This document shows positions 1 through 7,004 of a stretch of 64,000 nt of DNA, in pieces. Positions within the stretch are counted from its first letter, which is position 1. Every line of letters starts with the position of its first letter. Position numbers and translations under genes: made by a program. Location: positions 1 to 64,000 of the forward strand of contig JAHRWZ010000055.1 of assembly GCA_019104865.1 (NCBI GenBank), in the 5' to 3' direction. Source of the stretch: Castellaniella sp. Lineage in GTDB: Bacteria; Pseudomonadota; Gammaproteobacteria; Burkholderiales; Burkholderiaceae_B. Below the pieces are notes generated by a model that saw only the letters and a program-made list of their open reading frames with translations, had not been told where the DNA came from and made no database searches.

Positions 1-143
1 ATATCACGGCAAAATGGAGCCGTTCCGCCCATGACTGGAAGCAGGCCATGAACCAATTCGCCATCCTCTACGAAGAGCGATTTAGCTGCCGTTCCGTGTA
101 ATGCTCAACCCGCCTCAAACACGGAATTTCTGACACACCCGCC
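1..143 (+). mobile_element. Right end of an IS256-family insertion sequence (partial)
   Basis: The window opens inside an insertion sequence. It holds the last 32 codons of a transposase, followed by about 40 bp of non-coding end sequence finishing near the run GACACACCC, which resembles the terminal inverted repeat style of IS256 elements. The left part lies outside the window, so the exact end and any target duplication cannot be checked. It lies within the island that ends at the tRNA-Asn fragment. Confidence 0.6.
3..101 (+). CDS. IS256-family (mutator-type) transposase, C-terminal fragment
   Basis: This open frame enters from the left edge and ends at TAA 99-101. The visible residues include a Trp, then DWKQAMNQFAILYEER, which matches the conserved C-terminal signature of IS256-family transposases (W..ALNQFAI.F..R). 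The catalytic DDE residues are upstream of the window, so whether the element is intact is unknown. A DDE transposase of this family moves its own IS by copy-paste transposition. Confidence 0.65.
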   Translation: MTAKWSRSAHDWKQAMNQFAILYEERFSCRSV

Positions 144-165
144 GGGAGACCGGCACCCCAAATGC

Positions 166-197
166 AAAAAAGCCGCCCCAGTCTTACTTGGAACGGC
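166..197 (-). terminator. Rho-independent terminator of the cold-shock gene
   Basis: Read on the minus strand, an 8-bp stem (190-197 with 172-179, two G-U pairs) closes a 10-nt loop and is followed by six T. It lies 30 bp past the stop codon of the cold-shock gene. Confidence 0.75.
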
Positions 198-226
198 CTT
201 TCTAAGCTAGCTACTAGCTAGTCGTA

Positions 227-436
227 TCAGATCACCTGGATCTGCATTGCGCAGGGGCCTTTCTGCCCAGCGCCAGTAACAAACGAAACTCGCTGGTTCT
301 CTTCCAGGCTTTTGTGGCCAGAGCCTTGAATTTCGCTGTAGTGCGCGAAGAGATCCTTGCCGCCTGACTCGGGCATGATAAAGCCGAAGCCCTTGTCATT
401 GTTGAACCACTTCACGATACCGATTTCTGTTTTCAA
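227..436 (-). CDS. Cold-shock domain protein (CspA family)
   Basis: A 69-residue single cold-shock domain, the usual family size. RNP1 is at residues 15-20 (KGFGFI) and a variant RNP2 around 29-36 (LFAHYSEI, where most Csp proteins have VFVHFS). Csp proteins bind single-stranded RNA and DNA and act as RNA chaperones in the cytoplasm. The start is TTG (434-436), with AGGA 7 nt upstream; no in-frame ATG exists nearby. It is on the island next to the IS fragment and is monocistronic with its own terminator. The atypical RNP2 and the island location suggest an accessory copy rather than the main chromosomal Csp; that is inference. Confidence 0.9.
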   Translation of the reverse strand: MKTEIGIVKWFNNDKGFGFIMPESGGKDLFAHYSEIQGSGHKSLEENQRVSFVTGAGQKGPCAMQIQVI

Positions 437-810
437 TGTATGTCCTAAATATAAAAGGGAAAAATATCCCCACCCAGACTATGGGTGATAGTGCGCTAGA
501 TAGCCAGCACTGTTACCAAATAGCACTCCTTTGATAGCGCCCGTGGCCTTCCGGGCGCGCCACATCCTCACCCCTCCGCAGACAGCACCTGACGGGTAAG
601 AATCGTCGGCTTGCCTATCCCCTTTTTCGAGTACGTGCGCCACCCGGTGACTATCCGGGCGTCTCGTGCTGTCTGCCGAGGGCTGAACTCCTGAACCTAC
701 CAACACCGGACGGCCATGAACGGACGCGACGGTGGCGCATGAAATGTGCGCGGCCTGGCACCTAGAGACGGTGAGGGCTTATGAGTCGTTGCGGTGACCG
801 AGCTCAGCAG
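437..810. other. Non-coding stretch with several hairpins
   Basis: No convincing gene is seen; frames here lack ribosome sites and family features. It contains a GCGCCCG/CGGGCGC hairpin (537-558) without a T-tract, and a branched inverted repeat at 578-676. Very short frames overlapping by ATGA between 718 and 813 (for example 11 residues at 781) run into the terminator at 818, but I cannot support them as genes. Confidence 0.4.
578..676. repeat. Branched inverted repeat, possible structured RNA
   Basis: An 11-bp perfect closing stem (578-588 GCAGACAGCAC with 666-676 GTGCTGTCTGC) encloses two smaller hairpins: GACG...CGTC near 591-607, and CCCGG...CCGGG at 643-659. This is the layout of a three-way junction. 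No RNA family is recognised, and the transcribed strand is unknown. Confidence 0.35.
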
Positions 811-817
811 TAAAACA

Positions 818-855
818 GCCGGCCTCTCTTCGGGGGGAGGGCCGGCGGCTTTTTG
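818..855. terminator. Strong hairpin terminator, probably bidirectional
   Basis: GCCGGCC (818-824) pairs with GGCCGGC (840-846). A T-run follows on the plus strand (851-855) and TGTTTT follows on the minus strand. It lies just past the 3' end of the minus-strand gene ending at 876. Confidence 0.65.
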
Positions 856-875
856 CGTTTCTACCGCGAGTTCTT

Positions 876-1205
876 TCAGTCGTCCTTTTCCGCAGCGGCA
901 CTGAGAGATAGGCACAACGCGCACTGAGCGTCGTTGCGCCCATTACGGATGGCGTCAGCCATGAGATGGTCTTCTATGTCGCCTCCGAATGCACATGCCT
1001 TGTTGGCGCAAGGGATTCTCAGTCGAGGTTGTATGTGATTGGCATAAACGCTTCTCTGCCTGGCGGTCAGGCCGTCGATGTCCCCCGTTCCTGCCAGCTG
1101 CCTGGCAACACCGAGAGTTGCTTCGTTGCGCAGCAAACCTTCTTCGATCAGAGCGGCCATCTGATCTTACAATTCGTGCTGGTCGTGTGCTTTTGTGTTT
1201 GGCAT
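876..1205 (-). pseudogene. Small island protein with an in-frame stop after codon 12
   Basis: The frame starts at ATG 1203-1205 and reads 12 codons (MPNTKAHDQHEL). It then meets TAA (1167-1169) and continues open for 97 more codons to 876. A restart is possible at ATG 1158-1160, giving 94 residues. The body reads LIEEGLLRNEATLGVARQ then LTARQRSVYANH, followed by a Cys-containing half (four Cys, arranged C....C and C..C) that could bind zinc. I do not recognise a named family. Both halves look protein-like and in the same frame, so I read this as a gene broken by a nonsense mutation or translated from the internal start. Confidence 0.5.
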
Positions 1206-1282
1206 AAGGCTCTCCCTGACGATGGTTTGAATTGTGGGGCGCGCTGCACTTCCTCCCTTTTTTTCTTTTATAGCCGGAGCGG

Positions 1283-1438
1283 ATGTTGAGCAAGGCCGAG
1301 TGGATGCGGGACGACTGGTATTGGGCCGGCCCCGGCGACTACAAGTTCGAGCCGTGGCGCCCGGGCGCGGATTGCGCGGAAGACACCCGGTCGAGCCTCA
1401 AGGCGGCACAGAAGCGGCATGCCGAGATCGTTGGGTAG
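1283..1438 (+). CDS. Small hypothetical protein, 51 residues
   Basis: ATG 1283 to TAG 1436-1438. The product is rich in Trp and acidic residues, with WMRDDWYWAGPGDYKFEPWR in the first half and a Lys/Arg-rich helix near the end. It is a small protein of the kind carried by phages and islands; no family is named. It lies between divergent and convergent small island genes, with no clear ribosome site (GGAGC 6 nt upstream). I rate it as likely coding from its composition only. Confidence 0.45.
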   Translation: MLSKAEWMRDDWYWAGPGDYKFEPWRPGADCAEDTRSSLKAAQKRHAEIVG

Positions 1439-1452
1439 GTTTGGCTGGGCGC

Positions 1453-1474
1453 AAAAAAGCCGCCCGAAGGCAGC
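1453..1474 (-). terminator. Hairpin terminator with UUCG loop
   Basis: Read on the minus strand, stem GCTGCC/GGCGGC (1469-1474 with 1459-1464, one G-U pair) closes a TTCG tetraloop and is followed by six T. It terminates the minus-strand small gene that ends at 1509. Confidence 0.75.
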
Positions 1475-1508
1475 CTTCAACATTGTCACTGCGTGACCGG
1501 GTGTCACT

Positions 1509-1688
1509 TCAATAAGGCAACCCGGGAAATCTTTCTTTCATCAGTTTGAGAAAATGGGCGCGGTCCTTGACGCATTGCCTGTTGCGCTCGATTTCATCGA
1601 ACGGCGAAGGCGGCGCGGGCGGGTGGTTCGTGTTTGCTGTGTGCAATTTCGGAACGAAAAAGGCAGCAGGTGAGAGAGAAAGGGTCAT
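1509..1688 (-). CDS. Hypothetical protein, 59 residues
   Basis: The chosen start is ATG 1686-1688, with GGA 6 nt upstream; the frame is open further upstream to 1784. The C-terminal half (FDEIERNRQCVKDRAHFLKL then MKERFPGLPY) looks like a charged helix, while the N-terminal part is Pro-rich and low in information. A good terminator follows directly. No family is recognised; it is part of the island cargo. Confidence 0.45.
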   Translation of the reverse strand: MTLSLSPAAFFVPKLHTANTNHPPAPPSPFDEIERNRQCVKDRAHFLKLMKERFPGLPY

Positions 1689-1992
1689 TAGAGTTCCAAG
1701 TAGCCTGGTCGGCTTGTTGTATGTGTGTCTGGACCAGGGTTGCCCGTCGCGAGACGCTCTGACTTCGACGAAGCCAGTGTGCAAAGGGCCGCATGCGCGG
1801 AGCGTGCGATTTTGATGGAGGCGTTGTCACGATCTGTTAGATTAGTCATGGATCTTGAGTGACCATCCGCCTCGCCTCGTTCAGTCTGAGGCATATATAG
1901 GCAGATAGCTAGATTTACTTTGTATCAGTTATCTTTGTGCAGTGGAGGGGGCTGTCAGACGCTGGGGTGACCTTACTATAGCCACCGCTTGA
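1689..1992. other. Intergenic stretch on the island
   Basis: About 300 bp, more AT-rich in the second half (TATATATAGG near 1892-1902). Short frames on both strands lack ribosome sites or recognisable sequence. Nothing else is supported here. Confidence 0.4.
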
Positions 1993-2298
1993 TCAGAGCG
2001 CATAGCCAGGCTTTGCCACCCGCACCTCAAACCAAGCCTCCGTCTCCCCCATGGACTGAAACGCATCGCCTCGGGCCCGCCCGGCAGCAGCGATCCATCG
2101 CTTGGCCAGCGCCATGTCCTTGGGCGCCATTTCGTTCTCAGCAGTGTCTTCAGCTGCCGCCCAAGCCCGGTAGGCTTCAAGCGTCTGCTCGGGTCCGCCA
2201 AGGACTCGTTCCAGCGTCCGGCGAAACCGTTGTTCCGCGTCCTGCCGTGCCTGTGCGGGTAGGTCGGCGGGCGCGTCCTGAAGGGTGATCGTGTACAT
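1993..2298 (-). CDS. Hypothetical island protein, 101 residues
   Basis: ATG at 2296-2298 with AGGAG 7 nt upstream. The N-terminus MYTITLQDAPADLPAQARQD is followed by long amphipathic helices and a C-terminal GETEAWFEVRVAKPGYAL. There is no signal peptide or membrane segment. I know no function; size, context and the terminal position next to the attachment site fit island or prophage cargo. Confidence 0.65.
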   Translation of the reverse strand: MYTITLQDAPADLPAQARQDAEQRFRRTLERVLGGPEQTLEAYRAWAAAEDTAENEMAPKDMALAKRWIAAAGRARGDAFQSMGETEAWFEVRVAKPGYAL

Positions 2299-2388
2299 GG
2301 TGGCTCCTGAGTTTTACTGTGTTTTTATACAGCTATTCGAAGGTAGCCATCAAGCGCGCCTCGCAGCGCTTTCCAAAGCGTCCAGACG

Positions 2389-2413
2389 CAAAAAAGCCCG
2401 CTCGGTGGCGGGC
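2389..2413 (-). terminator. Terminator-like hairpin, copy 1 of an 18-nt stem-loop
   Basis: On the minus strand, GCCCGC (2408-2413) pairs with GCGGGC (2396-2401), followed by seven T. The same 18-nt stem-loop recurs in opposite orientation at 2694-2711. It lies upstream of the 101-residue gene, so the transcript it ends would come from the tRNA side. Confidence 0.6.
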
Positions 2414-2554
2414 AGGGCGGCGTCTCATACCCAGCTGTATTTGGCGGACTGTTCCCAGTGCCAGACGCGACTGTGCGGACGGTTTTTATGAGACGCGGCA
2501 GACAATGAAATCCGCTTGCCTGCTACGTTTGTGGCGTTCCGGCGGCACGGCCTA

Positions 2555-2596
2555 TTAATCCGCAGGTCCCAGGTTCGAGCCCTGGTCGGGGAGCCA
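2555..2596 (+). other. 3' fragment of tRNA-Asn: attachment site at the island boundary
   Basis: TTAATCCG then CAGGTCCC AGGTTCGAGC CCTGGTC GGGGAGCCA reproduces the 3' part of a tRNA-Asn, from the second anticodon base through the T-arm, acceptor strand and CCA. The 5' half is absent; the sequence left of 2555 is island DNA. A native-looking tRNA terminator follows at 2605. This is the arrangement left by a tyrosine integrase that inserts in the anticodon loop: the intact tRNA is rebuilt at the far end of the island, outside this window. Confidence 0.8.
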
Positions 2597-2604
2597 AGAA
2601 ATTC

Positions 2605-2640
2605 AAGGACTTAGATGAAAATCTAGGTCCTTTTATTTTG
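2605..2640 (+). terminator. Terminator of the original tRNA-Asn transcript
   Basis: A 12-bp stem (2605-2616 with 2621-2632, one G-U pair) with GAAA loop, followed by TTTTATTTTG. It sits 9 bp after the CCA end of the tRNA fragment. Confidence 0.8.
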
Positions 2641-2693
2641 TCTTTCTGTACCGCGCGCGATATGTGCCACTGGCGCATATTCAGCAGCTTTCA

Positions 2694-2716
2694 GCCCGCC
2701 ACCGAGCGGGCATTTT
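2694..2716 (+). terminator. Terminator-like hairpin, copy 2 of an 18-nt stem-loop
   Basis: GCCCGC (2694-2699), loop CACCGA, GCGGGC (2706-2711), then A and five T. It is identical to the reverse complement of 2396-2413, so the two copies form an inverted pair around the attachment site. Confidence 0.6.
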
Positions 2717-2919
2717 TGTGCTTGCGCTTCGTCCAGGATGCGGCCAACGACGCGGCGGAAAACGGGACGGCTCGCACAGAAAGGAAAGCGTGATCATCAA
2801 CAGTTGCAACCCTAACGCGGCAGTTGCACCGTTCAAAACAGTTAATCGATAAGCTTTTAACAGTCCCAACCGCATCAGTTAAAACGATGCTGATTCGCTA
2901 CCCTCACGAAGGAGCTGTC

Positions 2920-3285
2920 ATGTCGAAAATAAAATTCAGTCTTGTCGTTGCGTCCGTTGCTGTCATGTCATGTTTTGCACTCGGTGCACAGGCCCGAGGA
3001 GGTGGCGGAGGCGGCGGAGCGGGTGGTGGCGGACCCGGAGGGGGTGGAGCCGGCAGCGGCATCGGTGGTGGACATGGCGGCGGATACGGTGGTGGACACG
3101 GCGGCACAAGCAGCGGAGCTGGAGGTATATCCGCTTCGCATATGAGCAGCCGGGGCGTAACCAATACAAATGGCTTCAACTCCCCTGACAGAGACAAGGG
3201 CCTGCAACGTGCAGGAGACCGTAGCCACCAACATGCCCAAGCGTCACACTACGGCAAGCACAAGGCTCTTGGTCGCACAAAATAG
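2920..3285 (+). CDS. Secreted glycine-rich protein, 121 residues
   Basis: ATG 2920 with GAAGGAG 7 nt upstream. Residues 1-26 form a Sec signal peptide ending ALGAQA. Residues 27-75 are almost all Gly with short GGGH/GGGY repeats, and the C-terminal third is polar with several His and Lys. Low-complexity Gly-rich exported proteins of this kind occur in many Proteobacteria; no function can be given. The frame could be extended upstream to 2824, but the ribosome site and signal peptide fix the start here. It has its own terminator. Confidence 0.75.
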   Translation: MSKIKFSLVVASVAVMSCFALGAQARGGGGGGGAGGGGPGGGGAGSGIGGGHGGGYGGGHGGTSSGAGGISASHMSSRGVTNTNGFNSPDRDKGLQRAGDRSHQHAQASHYGKHKALGRTK

Positions 3286-3332
3286 GCCTGCGGAGCGCGG
3301 CCCACACACGAAATCAATGACAAGCCCAAAGC

Positions 3333-3365
3333 GGCCGGTTCCTCCGAAGAGGGGCCGGCCTTTTT
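3333..3365 (+). terminator. Terminator of the glycine-rich protein gene
   Basis: A 12-bp stem (3333-3344 with 3349-3360, two G-U pairs), CGAA loop, five T. Confidence 0.8.
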
Positions 3366-3637
3366 GCTTCTGAATGAGATTGCCTCAGCGACGCGTCGAT
3401 CTCCTCGCTGTCCGGACTGAACCGCCCGCACATCAATCACCATGGCAGTGCCTGTGTTTACGGTTGAAGTAACCGTCAATAGTCTCTTTAAAAAGAACAA
3501 TTAATCTATAAAAACGGTATTTATCATCAACATGATATCCAATAAAGTTGATCCTACGCCAGCACCGATTGACCATCGTGTCGGCAACGGATCTCTGAGC
3601 ACCCTGTTTCATCCACTCATTGGAAGGATTTTTCATC

Positions 3638-4270
3638 ATGAACATCACACTCATTGGCGCCGGCAACATGGGCGCGGGCTTCGTCAAACAACTGACCCAG
3701 GCGGGTCACCAGGTACGGGTCACAGCGCGCCATCTGGAGAAGGCCCAGGCTTTGGCCGATGCCCATGCGGGTGCCATCGCGGCGCCGGCGGATCAGGTGC
3801 TTGGTGATTCGCAGGTCGTGATCGTCGCCACCGCCTTCGCCGATGCCGTGCCCGCGCTCAAGGCGTTGGGCTCGCTCGACGGCCGCATCGTCATCGACAT
3901 CACCAACCCGCTGACGGCCGACTTCATGGGTCTGACGCTGGGCCACGAAACCTCGGCCGCCGAAGAGATCGCCAAGGCACTGCCCGGCGTCCCGGTGGTC
4001 AAAGCCTTTAACACCCTGCTGGCGCAGGTGCTGGCCGAAGGCCCCACGTTTGCCGGGGGCCAGACCGCGCCTGTTTTCTACGCCGGTGACGATGAACGAG
4101 CCAAGCAAACCGTGCGCGCGCTGGCCGAGAGCATGGGCTTCGAGCCGGTAGATGCAGGCGGGCTGAAGAACGCGCGCTATCTGGAGCCGCTGGCCGGCCT
4201 GAACATCTACTTTGCCTATGGCGCCGGTCATGGCACGCAGATCGCACCGACCTGGATCCGCCGCGCCTGA
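3638..4270 (+). CDS. NADP-binding F420-reductase-like oxidoreductase
   Basis: 210 residues. The N-terminal Rossmann motif GAGNMG is at residues 7-12, followed by a family-typical D-I-T-N-P turn near residue 90. It belongs to the NADPH:F420 oxidoreductase-like family that in bacteria without F420 acts as a generic NADP-dependent reductase of unknown substrate. ATG 3638 has AAGGA about 10 nt upstream; an earlier in-frame start at 3620 has none. It is followed 16 bp later by the dioxygenase gene on the same strand, so the three genes to 5770 may be one transcript. Confidence 0.85.
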   Translation: MNITLIGAGNMGAGFVKQLTQAGHQVRVTARHLEKAQALADAHAGAIAAPADQVLGDSQVVIVATAFADAVPALKALGSLDGRIVIDITNPLTADFMGLTLGHETSAAEEIAKALPGVPVVKAFNTLLAQVLAEGPTFAGGQTAPVFYAGDDERAKQTVRALAESMGFEPVDAGGLKNARYLEPLAGLNIYFAYGAGHGTQIAPTWIRRA

Positions 4271-4286
4271 TCACGGAATCACCCAC

Positions 4287-5090
4287 ATGCCCCGTTCACC
4301 CTCGCTCTTCATTTCCCACGGCTCACCCATGTTTGCGCTGGAACCCGGCATTCTCGGGCCCCGTCTGCGCCAGCTGGGTGCTACGCTTCAGGGCATCGCC
4401 GCCATCCTGGTGGTATCGCCCCACTGGCAGACATCAGGCTTGCGTGTGACGGGTGCCAAGCGGCAAACGGCCATTCATGACTTTGGCGGATTCCCGGCAC
4501 CGTTGTACGCGCTCGAGTATGCGCCACCTGGCGCACCCGCGCTTGCGCAGGGAATCGTCGAGCTGCTCGACCATGCCGGCCTGCCCGCCACCGTAGACGT
4601 GTCGCGCGGGCTGGATCACGGCGCCTGGGTGCCCTTGCGTTACCTGAAGCCGGATGCCGATATTCCGGTGATACAGCTCTCCATGCCGCGCGGCATGGAT
4701 GCTGAAGGTGCATTACGGCTGGGACGGATGCTGGCCCCACTGCGCGACCAACATGTGCTCATTGTGGGATCGGGAAGCCTGACGCACAACCTCTACGAAT
4801 TTCGCCGCCACATCAAAGACCCCCAGTATGCTCAGGAATTCGCGGACTGGGTGGCATCGGCCCTGACGCGGCACGACGACGATACGCTGATCGGCTACCG
4901 CGCACGCGCACCCCACGCATCGCGGGCTCACCCGACCGAAGAGCACTACCTGCCTCTGTTGGTGGCGCTGGGCACCAGCACATCGGACGAGTCCCGCACC
5001 CGCATCGTGGGCGGCATGACCGACGGCGTGTTGTCGATGGACAGCTTTGGCTTCGGCCTGAATCTTGAACAACAGCAGGAGGCTGCATGA
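4287..5090 (+). CDS. ygiD: DODA-type extradiol ring-opening dioxygenase
   Basis: 267 residues, the usual size for the LigB-superfamily 4,5-DOPA dioxygenase group. Visible metal-site features are SHGSP (residues 10-14), SPHW (44-47), DHGAWVPL (110-117) and GSLTHNLYEF (about 163-172). These enzymes use Fe(II) or Zn(II) to cleave catechol-type rings; the E. coli homologue YgiD opens L-DOPA. ATG 4287 is preceded by a weak ribosome site. It overlaps the next gene by ATGA (5087-5090), which implies translational coupling. Confidence 0.85.
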   Translation: MPRSPSLFISHGSPMFALEPGILGPRLRQLGATLQGIAAILVVSPHWQTSGLRVTGAKRQTAIHDFGGFPAPLYALEYAPPGAPALAQGIVELLDHAGLPATVDVSRGLDHGAWVPLRYLKPDADIPVIQLSMPRGMDAEGALRLGRMLAPLRDQHVLIVGSGSLTHNLYEFRRHIKDPQYAQEFADWVASALTRHDDDTLIGYRARAPHASRAHPTEEHYLPLLVALGTSTSDESRTRIVGGMTDGVLSMDSFGFGLNLEQQQEAA

Positions 5091-5770
5091 ACGATAGAAC
5101 CTGGTCCGCGCTGCGCACCGATCGCACGCTCGCATTCCACACCAGTCACCCCGAGGGTCCAGCGCAGAGGCTGCTGGTTCTACTGCATGGTGTCGGAGGC
5201 AACGAGACCAACCTCGCACCGCTTGCCGAGGCAATGCCTGCGGACACACTCATTGCCCTGGCCCGAGCGCCCTTGACCCTCGGAGCGGGTCAATATGCCT
5301 GGTTCCAGGTGTCCTTTGGACCGCAAGGCCCACGCCCGGATCTGATTGCGGCTGAGAACAGCCGCCAGCAGCTCGCCCAGTTCATCGCCGAACTGCAAGA
5401 CGAGTACGCCGTGTCGCCGGCCAGCACCGTGGTGGCCGGTTTCAGCCAGGGCGGAATCATGAGCGCCAGCGTTGGGCTGACCCGCCCCGAACTGGTCGCG
5501 GGCTTCGGTATCCTTGCCGGGCGCATTCTCCCCGAGTTGGAGCCGCAACTGGCGGAGCGCGCCGCACTGGCCAGGATTCGGGCATTCATCGGGCATGGCC
5601 GAAGCGATACCAAGCTGCCGGTGGATTGGGCACATCGGGCCGACGCCTGGCTCTCGAACCTGGGCATCCCGCACGAAACGCATTTGTACCCAGGAGATCA
5701 TGGCATCTCGCCGGCCATGTACAAAGACTTCGCGTCCTGGTTCATAGAACTGACCAGCCAGGAACAGTGA
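5087..5770 (+). CDS. Alpha/beta hydrolase of the phospholipase/carboxylesterase family
   Basis: 227 residues. The nucleophile elbow is GFSQGG (118-123, Ser120); the likely acid is Asp174 and the base His205 (GDHG). LLHGVGGNE near 33-40 forms the oxyanion strand. This family hydrolyses short-chain esters. It is coupled to the ring-opening dioxygenase by a 4-bp overlap, which suggests that it acts on a related aromatic ester or ring-fission product, but the substrate is not shown by the sequence. Confidence 0.85.
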   Translation: MNDRTWSALRTDRTLAFHTSHPEGPAQRLLVLLHGVGGNETNLAPLAEAMPADTLIALARAPLTLGAGQYAWFQVSFGPQGPRPDLIAAENSRQQLAQFIAELQDEYAVSPASTVVAGFSQGGIMSASVGLTRPELVAGFGILAGRILPELEPQLAERAALARIRAFIGHGRSDTKLPVDWAHRADAWLSNLGIPHETHLYPGDHGISPAMYKDFASWFIELTSQEQ

Positions 5771-5827
5771 GAATCTCACGTGCACTCAGGGCTGCTGGGC
5801 GAATCCAGCCTCAGCCGCTTCCTGTCC

Positions 5828-5860
5828 AGTTGACGGCCGGGCGTTGCCCGGCCGTCAACT
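5828..5860. terminator. Perfect 15-bp hairpin between convergent genes
   Basis: 5828-5842 pairs with 5846-5860 around a GTT loop, with no T-tract. It lies between the stop codons of the esterase and the universal stress protein gene, so it can end or protect both transcripts. Confidence 0.6.
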
Positions 5861-5862
5861 GA

Positions 5863-6681
5863 TCAAGGCAAGCACATCAGGATCGGCACACCGGCCTTGC
5901 GCAGACAACCCGCCGTCACACTGCCCAGCAAAGCCGCTTCAAGCGCGTCCTTGCGCCGCGTGACCATCGCCAGGATGACGTCGCCACGGCGAACCACATG
6001 ATCGGTGATCGCCATCACCGGATCGCCGTGCAACACTTCCCAATCGATGCGCACACCGTGCCGTTTGGCCAGTTCCGTTGCCATGGAGTGGACATAGCCG
6101 GATTCGAGCGCCGGCATTTCGCTGCCGGCCGCCTCGCCGACCTCGGCGGCACTGACGGACTGAACCGCGCTGACGACCTCCAGATCGGCATTGATCCAAC
6201 GGGCAAACTCGGCCGCGTCACTGGCCATCGCCTCGGGCAGCGAACCGCCATCCAGGGGCAGCACCACACTGCGCAGCTTCACTGGGGCGCGGCCCTGCGT
6301 CCTGGCCCCGGTCGGGTGATACACGAGTACCGGGCCGCCGGCACCGCGCACGACACGTTGCGCCACACTGCCCAACACGAGTTCCATCAGCCCGGAACGC
6401 CCGCGCGAAGTCATCGCCAACAGGGTCGAAGGCTGGCGGCCGGCCTCTCTGAGGATCGCCTGGGCCGCATCGCCGGTGTCCACCAGGGACAATCCGTGGG
6501 CTCCGTGGGTGGATGCGATCGAGTCGATGTAATCCCTGGCATCCTCCTCGTCGGAGGCCTTGTCGGCGACACGCAACAGCACCAGTTCCGTCCTGTGAAC
6601 GGCCGCCAGGCCAGCCGCGTAAGGAATGATTTCCTCCGAGAACGGCGAACCATCGAGCGGCACGAGAATACGTTTGTACAT
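5863..6681 (-). CDS. Universal stress protein, two tandem Usp domains
   Basis: 272 residues. The first Usp domain begins at KRILVPLDGS and carries SRGRSGLMELVLGS, an ATP-binding G..G.........GS type motif; the second domain starts near residue 145 (VVLPLDGG) and ends with VTRRKD...LLGSVT. Tandem-domain Usp proteins bind ATP and help survival under stress, often in low-oxygen conditions. ATG 6679-6681 has GGAG 8 nt upstream; a start two codons earlier is also possible. It is divergent from the LOG-family gene. Confidence 0.88.
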   Translation of the reverse strand: MYKRILVPLDGSPFSEEIIPYAAGLAAVHRTELVLLRVADKASDEEDARDYIDSIASTHGAHGLSLVDTGDAAQAILREAGRQPSTLLAMTSRGRSGLMELVLGSVAQRVVRGAGGPVLVYHPTGARTQGRAPVKLRSVVLPLDGGSLPEAMASDAAEFARWINADLEVVSAVQSVSAAEVGEAAGSEMPALESGYVHSMATELAKRHGVRIDWEVLHGDPVMAITDHVVRRGDVILAMVTRRKDALEAALLGSVTAGCLRKAGVPILMCLP

Positions 6682-6911
6682 AGTCATCACTCCAGAAGGG
6701 GTTCTCCAGGGCACTGCTCAGCCTTTCAAGGCGATCTCAGTATAGGGTCCGCCAAACGCAATCGCCATAGGGGGCTGCGCACGGATGTTTGCGCAAAAGC
6801 AATCTAAGGCAAGAAATATTCGCGGTCCCGGCCGTGCGCAACCGGCTGGCCGGTCCGGATTGACGGCCCGTCGCGCGATTAGCATAATCGGCCGAGAGCC
6901 CCCTACGAGAG

Positions 6912-7004
6912 ATGGACATGGACAACCGCCCCGCCGCGCTGATCGAAACATCCGGACCATGCAATGTGAACACCCTGTCCAGCGTCATGGCAGGGCCGCG
7001 ATGA
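6912..7004 (+). CDS. Possible 30-residue leader peptide overlapping the LOG gene
   Basis: ATG 6912 to TGA 7002-7004, with its last four bases forming an ATGA overlap with the LOG-family start. The sequence (MDMDNRPAALIETSGPCNVN and 10 more residues) matches nothing I know. The overlap geometry suggests translational coupling; GAGAG lies just upstream. It is supported only by position. The rest of 6688-6911 shows no gene. Confidence 0.35.
   Translation: MDMDNRPAALIETSGPCNVNTLSSVMAGPR

Noticed and set aside
2313-2554. Possible integrase or excisionase gene next to the attachment site
   Set aside because: Frames here are short and without recombinase motifs; the integrase is probably at the other end of the island.
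3460-3476. ACGGTT/AACCGT inverted repeat as an operator for the NADP-oxidoreductase gene
   Set aside because: Short arms, more than 150 bp from the start, and no promoter pair next to it; too weak to call.
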